From Diplonema papillatum (taxonomy: Eukaryota > Euglenozoa > Diplonemea > Diplonemida > Diplonemidae): DNA of 64,000 bases. The stretch is from NCBI GenBank assembly GCA_030068145.1, contig JAPJBO010000046.1, positions 372,001-436,000 of the forward strand, read 5' to 3'. Positions 11,601 through 20,842 of the stretch are shown here, one piece after another. The position numbers were made by a program, and so were the translations under genes. Each line of letters begins with the position of its first letter. Position 1 is the stretch's first letter. The notes below the pieces were generated by a model that made no database searches, had not been told where the DNA came from, and saw only the letters and a program-made list of their open reading frames with translations.

Positions 11601-14600
11601 TAACCGGAGGCGGAGGCCCTGACCATCTCCACGTGGACGCCCGCCTTCTCTGCCGCTACTAGGATGTCGTTCGGGGGGTTCGCCGTCTTGTCTGACCGTG
11701 CTTCCTTCCGCTGGAACGCCTCGAGCTCGACCCCTCCAGGCCCCTCAAACACCCACGGCGCCGGGTGCAGTGAGAAGCCCCGCGCAGCAGCTGCCTTGAC
11801 GACTGTCTTCCTGTCCACGTCCGGCGCTAGTTCCAAAAGTTTGACGCAGTTCCCCTTATAATATCCGCCGGCGTGGGTCACACGGCCTACCTGTGTCACC
11901 TGGCGAATTTCATCAATTGCGGCCCCGACATCGCTCCTTTCTCCGCAGAGGGACCACACATCGACGAGAAGCGCAGCAACGTCCTTGCCTTCAAACTCTA
12001 GCAGTTCCCCCTCGCTCGGCATCGTTGGCGTGGTTTTTTTTTTTTTTTTTTCCCGACGACAACTTGTGTCAGACTAGCCTACCCGAAGGCAGTTGATTCC
12101 TTTAGGCAAGATTTCTCTACCGGCGGAAGCTGTTTGGGTTAACGTGTTTTTTTTTGTGTTACCGTCGATCCCGAAGGACGAGAAAAGAATGGTATATAAC
12201 CAATACTCGCAAAAAGTTTGATTCAAGCGACAACTGACCGATCAAGCTCTGTGGCAGAAGAAACAAAGACGGAAAGCTCTCCCAGTCCCTGCACCTAGGT
12301 CCCAAAGGGGTTTGTGCGAGATCTGCGGTGCAAATGGAAGAAAGGAATTGCGTGTCTACAGGCAAGCTTTTATCAAGGGCTAGTTCACCCGAGGATCCCA
12401 TAAAGATAGTGGCACCACGAAACGAGGAAAGAACGGAAGATGTGTTTCCGTTCCCTTCGGGAACAAAAGGTTGGAGGCACAGAGGACAGGTTTTCTTATC
12501 AGCTTCTTTGGATGCACATACAGTAAGTGTTGCCTAAAGCCAAGTGTCCCGACATGCTTATTGCAGAACGGGCAGTTCTGCTTGACTCGCGTGTATGGAG
12601 GCCGATGGTAGGCGTCATATTGTGCATACAAACCCCTGATGCTGGAAAAGCCAGTCTTTCGGCACATGCAACAAAAGACTGCTTCCTCGGTACTGTCCTC
12701 TGCTTCAGCAAACACGCCACGGTGTTTCCCTGTTTCCCTACAAACACACGCCTTCAGAATCGCCCCCTCGTCTTGCGGGCTACCAAAATACTTCTGGCCC
12801 CATCCTGTCTTTTTGCCGCTGTGCTCACTAAAGCCCACGTTGCGAAGTCGAGTCCAACTTTTGGGTGGCCTGGTCGTTAGCACGAGCAATACACTTACAC
12901 AAGTGTATTGCGTCGTTCGTCAGAACTTCTGGAACTGGTGGAATAGGCGGCGGACGGAGAGGTTTCAGTTGAAAATCAACATGTTTGGTCTGGAGTTCGA
13001 AGGATAGCATGTCGCGTCGAATGTTTGTCGGGAAGTGTGGGATGCCCATCGCTTCCCATGTCGCGGACTTCTTGTTCTCGTTTTTGTCTTTTCCAGGTGT
13101 GCGGGTTTGCGCTTATGGTGAGGGGTGTGTGGTTGTTGCTTATCTTGGCAATGGTGATATCTGCAAGCAGGGTTTGGTTGGCCGGACACGGCAGTTGGTC
13201 TGTCTGTGTCCAATTTCTTTCTTCCATTTCGCACCGCAGAACATAGCCATCTCGCGCAAACTCCTTTGGGACCTAGGTGCAGGGACTGGGAGTGCTTTCC
13301 GTCTTTGTTTCTTCTGTCACAGAGCTTGATCCGTCAGTTGTCGCTCGAATTAATACCGTTTGCGAGTATTGGGTTGTATACCATACTTTTAGAGTTAAAG
13401 TTCGCTTGAAATTCCGGGGTTTTAGGGTCTCCGTGTGACCGTTCATGAATGGGTTCTCTTAGAGCAAGAAAGGGCTATGTGGTTACGGGTTGTATATTGC
13501 GTGCACGCTTTTCTCAGCCAATTGGATGCGAGAGTAGAGTAATTCCTTCACAAAACTTGTCATATGACGAGTACACGGTGTGCTCCAGCATCGGTTGGGG
13601 GAGTGAAACTGTGCGGTCGATTTTGCGGGTGTGCCACACCCGCAAATCCAGTGTGAAATGCAGTGTGACACCGGCAAATCCAGTGTAAATACCAGCCACT
13701 CCATTGGGAACTGAGCTCTAGCCATTGGGAAGTAAGCTGTCTTCGTCAGCGCTCCTTCAGCCCCTGGTCCATCTGCCAAATCTAGGCCGATATTTGGCGC
13801 ACTTTTTAGTAAACTCTTGGATGGGCAGCACCTGGTCCCAGACCGAGCGCGAACGGTATACGGATGACCCGCAGCACGACCGGATGAGAGGGGCCATCAG
13901 ACGAAACGTCCCGGTGACATCGGGCAACAACCACCGAAGTCGTGGTGGACGAAAACACTGACATCCCTCTCACGCCGGAAGCATTTAAAAGGATGCAAAA
14001 ACACGAAATGAGGCGGACTACTGGGGCCTTCTAGGTAACAGAGAAGAAGTTGGAAGCCGTCGACGGCAAACGCGCAGTCCGAAGCCGATACGCCCATCAC
14101 CTTGCAGCAGGTAGACAGAGCGATCGAGATGCTGAAGAAGAAGACGAGCTTGGACCCGGAAGGGCTTTGCCATCTGGCCTACAAATGCCTAGGCGAAGGG
14201 ATGCGACTCCGCATACTTAACCTCTGCAACGCATGGAGCAACGCGAGTGTTCCCTACCAGCGGCTACACAGGCACATGTGACGTCGCTCCCGAAGCCGGG
14301 CAAAGACCACTCGGTGCCACTCGGGCTACCGGCCGATTTCGCTCACGAGCGTTGGCCTCTAAGATAGTGGCGACCACTATCAAAGACCGCCCCACGTTCC
14401 TCCATCGATGGACTCCTCAGTTCGCGCAGGGAGGCTTCCGGGAGAGGCACAGAGGAGCAGCTCTACACCGTGACGCGGCAATCAACCGGAAAAAAAGCCG
14501 ATTCACATGCTGCTCGTCTTCCACCTGGCGCGTGCTTTCGACACAGTAGACCACGCGCGCCTAGAGAACCAGATGGTGAAGCGGTGAAACTCATTCGATG

Positions 14601-17600
14601 GGTGGAGTCATTCCTGAAGGACCGGAACTCGATCGTCCGAGCAACGGCGAATACGGCGCCTCGGCAGAACTCGAGAGCGGTGTTCCTCAAGGGTCGGTAC
14701 TGGATACTCTTCCTCCTGTACATCGACGACCTCGGAGACGACCTGGCGAAACTGAAGGACGCAACGGCCTCGCCCTTCGCCGATGATGTAGGCGCAGTAG
14801 CGACGGGCAGAACGACGGCGGAGATGGCGAAAAACGTGCGCTGGGTAATACGGGCGATGGAAAATTGGTCGGACGAAGCGTTATGCAACTATCGCACGCA
14901 CAAACGGAAGCGATAGTATTCAAACGCCCGGAAAGCCTGACGCGTCGCCGCCGACAAAAGAGAGTTCCCGCAACCCGAGCGAACAAGTCGATCCGCGCAG
15001 ACGCGTACAAAAGGAGAACGGCTCTTCGGCTGATTGCACCACATAGCGATCACCACGAACCAGACTGAACGGAAGAGCGGTGCTCACCCTGCAAGAGACA
15101 ATTGCGGAGGAGAGCATCGGAGAAGACTCCGACCGGTTGACAATCCCCCTGGTGAGGATACTCGAATGGTTGCAGTCCACGTTGCCGACACGTTCACAGA
15201 TCTTTTTGCCCGGAAGATGCCACGAGGTGTTACACATACGCGTGCACCTAGTGGTCTGGTGCAGATTTTGTGCCTTGACATTCCGGTGCGGATTGGGTTT
15301 TTTTTTAAACTTTTCCCCCAGAACTTTTCAGAAGTCTGCACGCACGCAGGACCTGAAACAAGAAAGAAACTCCGAGTGCCTTTGCATCATGGACACTCAT
15401 GCTGTGACCGCCCTAGCAGCAAGTCACACTCTCTCGAGTCTCTGCAACGTTTGTAGGATGGATTACTTTATTTCTGTTACCACTCCAAATGAAAGTAATA
15501 TGACTGAGCGGGTCCTTGCAGCGAGAAATGCAAAAGTCCCGGTTTGAACCTGGGGAATGGTAGTGGCACATACAGATGCACGCGATTTGCAGGCGGCTCA
15601 TGGTATTTACACTGATTTAGCGGGTGTCACACTGGATTTGCGGGTGTCACACTGGATTTCACACTGGATTTGCGGGTGTGTGGGCCTTTGAAGCGTGGAT
15701 GATGCCTCTCGCGCTGCTCCCCTTGAGGTTCCTGGCTCATGCCAAAGCGCCGCCGCCCGGGTTAAGGGGTTGCGGCATCAGGCGACACTGGATTTGCGGG
15801 TGTGGCACACTGGATTTCACACTGGATTTGCGGGTGTGGCACACTGGATTTGCGGGTGTGGCACACTTCACTCCCCCATCGGGTGCTGGAGCACACCGTG
15901 TCTGTACTTGTCATATGACAAGTACATACTTGTCATCTGTACTTGTCATAATATGACAAGTACATACTTGTCATCTGTACTTGTCATACGTATGACAAGT
16001 ACGTGGTGTACCTGGGGAGGGGGGGGGGGGGGGGCGAAATGGGGTTCTTTCTGGGGTGCCAGTCCAAAGTCCGAAAGAAGCTGGATCAGCTGGTGTGCAC
16101 CACCGGGACTGTGTCCTGCACTGCCAGGTCTGCAAGAGTGCGCTGTCAACACATGAGACCAGAGAAGCCAGCAATGCCTCCTCTGTGGATGCATCTCCTT
16201 CCGAGAGTGCCTGGAAGTACCCATATCAAAGTGGACGGACCCTAACTTCACCCTCTGTGACGATTGTTACGTCCCTGCTGATGACATCCGTCCTCAGTAA
16301 GGGCGGCCTTCTTCTTCTTCTTTCTTTTCTGGGGCAACAGACAGTTCGGTTGCTGTCGTCAAGCGGCAGCAAAAAACCTCGATGCAAAAACGAATAGTGG
16401 AAGCGAGACCGCAAACCTTCTTGTTGTACGCGTATTCTTCGAACGTTGCAGGGGGCGGCAAGATCGGGGGGTCGACGTGCTGTGTGTAAGGTTCCTTGTG
16501 CTTCCGGTGATCCTGACGTGTTTTGTCATACAATTTTTTGGGTTCTGTGAGGTTCAGCTTGTGCAGCAGTGTTGCTGCGTAGCAGACCCGCTATCTAGAG
16601 TGCGTGTGAGTCCGTTGTGGCCTTCAGCACCTGAACAACATTTTATCCGCAGCATGCTTAGAACGTACTCCATCATGTGCGTGTTTGATGATAGCCGAAG
16701 AAAATGAGAGAAAAAAGGAAGGGGTGGAGTTTACACGACTCTGTAAGAAAGCAATGAAGCCGGAGGGGGTAGACGTAAAGAGAGGGAATGTCGGCAGACC
16801 TGCTTGTAAACTGCCATCGTCGGGAAGAAGTGTGATTCCAGCTTGTCGCGCTCGGTTGCTTTGTAGTCGCGGATAGAGACTACCTTCGCTTGAAGCCGCA
16901 CGTCCACTATGTTTTCAGGAACGTCCATCCACTTGAGCTCGTCGCTGTTTTCGTCCATCACTTCGGGATCCGCAGCTTCCAACAGGTCCTGCATAGTCCT
17001 CCTCAGCTGCGTCGTCGTCTGGTAGCGCAGAGGCGGCTGCAGAAGTGTGTTAGTCACATACAGCAACCTTGCCATGACTCTTGCTTCTTTTAGCAGATAG
17101 ACAGTGCTGTTGGATTCGGGCGCTGAACTTGGAACGAGCTTCCCTCTCTCGAGCCCTGTCCCAGCAGCAAGACGGGAGGATGTGTGCAAATGGCAGGGAC
17201 GTAATCACACCGCAGTATGACCAACAAAGGGGGTTTCCTACGGATTCTGGTGTACGAAACTGAGGTACCAGGATATGGGTACACTGGATACTCACCAGAC
17301 TCGGGTCAATTCCGGAGACGGTATCGGTATGTGGTGCAAAAGTAGTAGTAGTTGTCATCAAGCCTCGAATGAAATGACAGTGGGAAACAAAAGGGAGGGG
17401 TGGCGTCCAGGCCCCCACGGGGGACTAGAGACTGATGACACCCAGGATATCTTCGCTGCTTTCATCGGGAGGTGTCGCGACGCCTGTCAGATAACCACAA
17501 GCCAGGACTGATTGCGGCCCCCCGCAGTTCTTTTGTGTCTTTGGGGACTAATCTTCGCGGGTTCCTTCCCTGAACACCCCATTATATTTCGCCCTTTCTA

Positions 17601-20600
17601 TGATGGGAGGACAGGTTCCACCTCAACGCTCCAACGGCCTTCTGTAGGACAGAATTGGCTCCCGCGAACTTGTGATCCTCACTAGTAGCCGACTTCGAAA
17701 GCGGGCGTAGAAAATACTCGAGGGATTGCCTTGTGATCAATTCGACGGAGGCTAGAGGGGGAGAAAACAATACAACTACAAAGTGGGTCTTTTTTGTTAC
17801 GCTTACGCCCGCTAAACCCAGATATACCTGTGTTTCGTGTGGGCTACAGCACATTTACCTCCTTTGAGATTTCGCAACTGGCAGTCTCCTCAAGCATTTG
17901 CTGCAAAGCAAGTGCTTTGTACAAAAGAAAAAGCAAAACCTGAGTGACCGGAACCCGCTTCGCCTGTCGCCGCGACTTGCCGGGCGAGAGTGCGGCGGCG
18001 TTGTCGCCGCCCGCGCCGTCGTGGGGGTCGAGCGACAGCGCGGCCTGCTCGCCGATGGCGTCGCGCGCCCGCTGGCGCCGCTGGCTGAGGTCGTGGTTGA
18101 TGACCTTGCACTGGATGCTCTGCTCCAGCACGTGGACGACCGAGCCGCTGTACATCGTGAACTTGCACACGGCTTGCCCGCCAGGCTGGATGAGACCGGT
18201 GTGCGGTGTCATGTCCATGATTTGTTCGGCAGTCTGCCCCTGCGTGTTCCACTCGAACGCAAACGCATCGCTCGGGTGCGTGTTGGTGAGGATGACGAGC
18301 TGCCGGTGGAGGGAGTGGACGCACACTTTCCCGAATACGAGGGCATCCTGCGACAGCCTCACCGGGAACAGCGGGTTGTCCGGCATCGACGGAAACACGG
18401 CGATCGGCGAGAACTTGGCGCCTGCGGCGCTGGCCGCGTCGGCGGCGGCGGGGTCGTAACCGGTGCCTTTGAAGGTGACCGTGTACGTCGGCCCGTCGTG
18501 GACCGTGATCGGGACCGTCATCTCGTACTCCTTCGCTTCGAGGGGTCGGAAGTAGAAGTGAAGGAGCACCGCTGACATCGGCTCGATGCAGCCGTGCCCG
18601 TTGAGGCACTGGAAGATCGGAAACGAGTAGTTCTCTTGACACATCTGCACAAACGGGTCCGCGCCCAATTCGTACGCGACCGGATTCCCCGTCGGGTTCG
18701 TCAACTCGTAGTACTGCCTGGGCAGCTCTTGCACGCCGATGGGCATCGACTGGAACGTGTGCGCGGGTGTCACGGCATCCAGGCACCGCTCATCCGCGGA
18801 TATCGTGTGGGCGAGGAGGTCGAAAACCAGCTTCTTGCCCTTCCGGACGTGCAGGACAACCGGCAGCCTGTGGTACCCGACGACCCGCCTGTGGTAGCCC
18901 AGCCTGATCGTCAGTGTGTCCCCCGCTTCGATCAGCCCTTCGCTGGGCTCGATGTCGAACAGCTGGTGGTCGATGATGGCGTCCTGGTGCTTTTCGTCGT
19001 CCGTGGGCAGCGGCTGGTGGAACCACCGCTCCATGGGAAAATCGGAGTCGTGGGGCAAAATCCAGTTGTACCTAGCAGGCAGCGCGGACGTGTTTTTGAG
19101 GGTCACGTGGATGACTGTCTTCGGCGAGTCTGCGACGGCAGTGCAGAAGTCGAACGTGGCGCGTTGGTGCCGCGCGAGCATGTTTTTGAACTCGAGATCT
19201 GCTGTCGTAGTGTCGTCGTCGGTGACTTCCGATGCCAGCACGCTGTTGACGAGCTCAACGCTGCAACGATCCCACAGCACAGACTTCCGCAGGGAAGCCG
19301 ACTTGATGTCGACGATCTGCACGGTCGGAGAGCCTCCTTCCGCTTGCACGGAGCATGTTGGCAGCATGCACAGTTCCATCGCGCTCGGTTCGCCTTTCGT
19401 CGAGCTCCAGGCGGTGGCGACACCTCCTCCCCCCCGAGGCTCTTCGACGCTCTTCGCGAAGATTTTGAAGTGGTACTTGCCCCTCCGCGTCGGCCTGAAC
19501 GTCAGCTTCACCGTTTTGTGCGATCTCGCAGGGAGGACCGTCGCTTCGTTCGTCAGCTCCACCTCCGACGGATCGATCGGGTCGTCTCCCGCGTTTACCC
19601 AGCCCAGCACGTACGCCGTCGAGCACGTGGTGGAGTTGAAAAGCGTGATTTCCCGGCTCGTCTCGTCGCCAGTCACGGTCGTGGGAAGGAACATGTCGAA
19701 CGGCTCGAGCGTCAGCGACCCCTGCGTGCCCTCTCCGATCAGCGTGACCCGCTGCGACTGCTTGTGCACCGCCGTGTCCCTCGTGCTCATGCACACCACG
19801 GGCACCCTCAGCACGTACTTCCGCACGCGATCGGGCGAAAACGTGAAGCGGACGGCTTTCTTCTGGTTCCCCTTCAGCACGCCTTGCACCGGGTCGACGG
19901 TGACGACACGGGCGAGGTGCTCGGGGATCTCCCACCTGAAGGCCACGTCGATTCTACACGGGTTCTCGACGGAGTAGCTCCTGCAGGTGGTGGACCCCAC
20001 ACCCGTCGGCTTCAAGTACACAGTGGCGTCGTTCCGCAGGATCAGGCTCGGTGTGTAGGCGGAGGCGATCAGCTCGAGTGTGAGGGGTCTGTTATGGATT
20101 GAGGTCGCCGTTTCACGGAAACTTTCACTCTTCCAACAAAATATACTCGAGGGACTGCCTTGTGCTCATTTCGAAGGAGGCTAGAGGGGGAGAAAACAAT
20201 ACAACTACAAAGTGGGTCTTTTTTGTTGAACGCTTACTTGAGAGCTCGGAGCGACTTTTGCCCGATGAAGGACGCATTTCAAAGACTTGTGTCAGATATT
20301 TCCAATAAAGCAAACGGCGACCACTTTCGACCATTCTTTGGCCTCTCACCCGCGAACTTGACACCCGCGAACTTTCTTGATTTAACTACCAATACAGTGG
20401 TAGTTCGTCCGGAAGTGGGTCAACCAATATGTGGCCTTATCTCCCACTTCATTTTTGTGTCACACCAACGCTGGCAGCGTGTTTGAGAGGAGATTAGCTT
20501 GACGATCATGTTCACCCACTGACAGGCTAACATAACGCCAGGGGTCGGCCCGAATCTGGCCGTGCCAGAAGACCTGCAGGCAACACCCTGGTTTTCACCC

Positions 20601-20789
20601 GTGTTGGGGTGATTCACCATCTATCGCAGAAATTCTCACAGGTTTTCTGGTTGTGATAAGGAAATGTTCTGCGCAGTCTGGAGAGTTCTAACGCAACAAG
20701 AATGGATCTTTCTGTTGTGTTGTAAAAAGTTGTGAACTGATTTGAGGTCCTGCTTCGGACTAGGTGGAGTCGATCACCCCAATTGTGTC

Positions 20790-20842
<53 letters not shown>

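Larger units (their letters stand above)
7039..12033 (-). mobile_element. Full-length non-LTR retrotransposon (LINE, I/ingi-like: APE-RT-RNase H)
   Basis: Two intact ORFs (10859-12022, then 7179-10706, 152 bp apart), a 3' UTR of about 140 bp and an A-run (7038-7024). The upstream end is 11 bp from the ORF1 ATG and abuts the poly(A) of another unit. The APE endonuclease, YVDD reverse transcriptase and RNase H combination is that of the I superclade, including the ingi elements of trypanosomes. Intact ORFs indicate a recent insertion. No target-site duplication could be defined. It lies in sense orientation in a host intron, where its A-runs could act as weak polyadenylation signals. Confidence 0.9.
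6469..16799 (-). other. CFAP65-like intron 3 (10.3 kb) packed with mobile elements
   Basis: Donor GTCTGC (16799) to acceptor CACCCTCAG. It holds, from right to left: a zinc-cluster-like stretch (16.06-16.27 kb), GGATTTGCGGGTGT repeats, a decayed LINE RT, a TIR element with a zinc-finger ORF, a SINE-like unit, a full-length LINE in the same orientation as the gene, and a second SINE-like unit. No further exon could be supported, though one could be hidden. Confidence 0.55.

Noticed and set aside
12380-12889. Zinc-finger ORF as a CFAP65 exon or independent host gene
   Set aside because: It lies between two long inverted arms of one element, and zinc fingers are foreign to CFAP65.
16056-16275. 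LIM- or PHD-like zinc cluster (HRDCVLHCQVCK; FTLCDDCYVPADD) on the plus strand
   Set aside because: The Cys/His pairs lie in two different frames with stops and a wrong spacing for LIM. It may be a decayed gene piece but cannot be supported.
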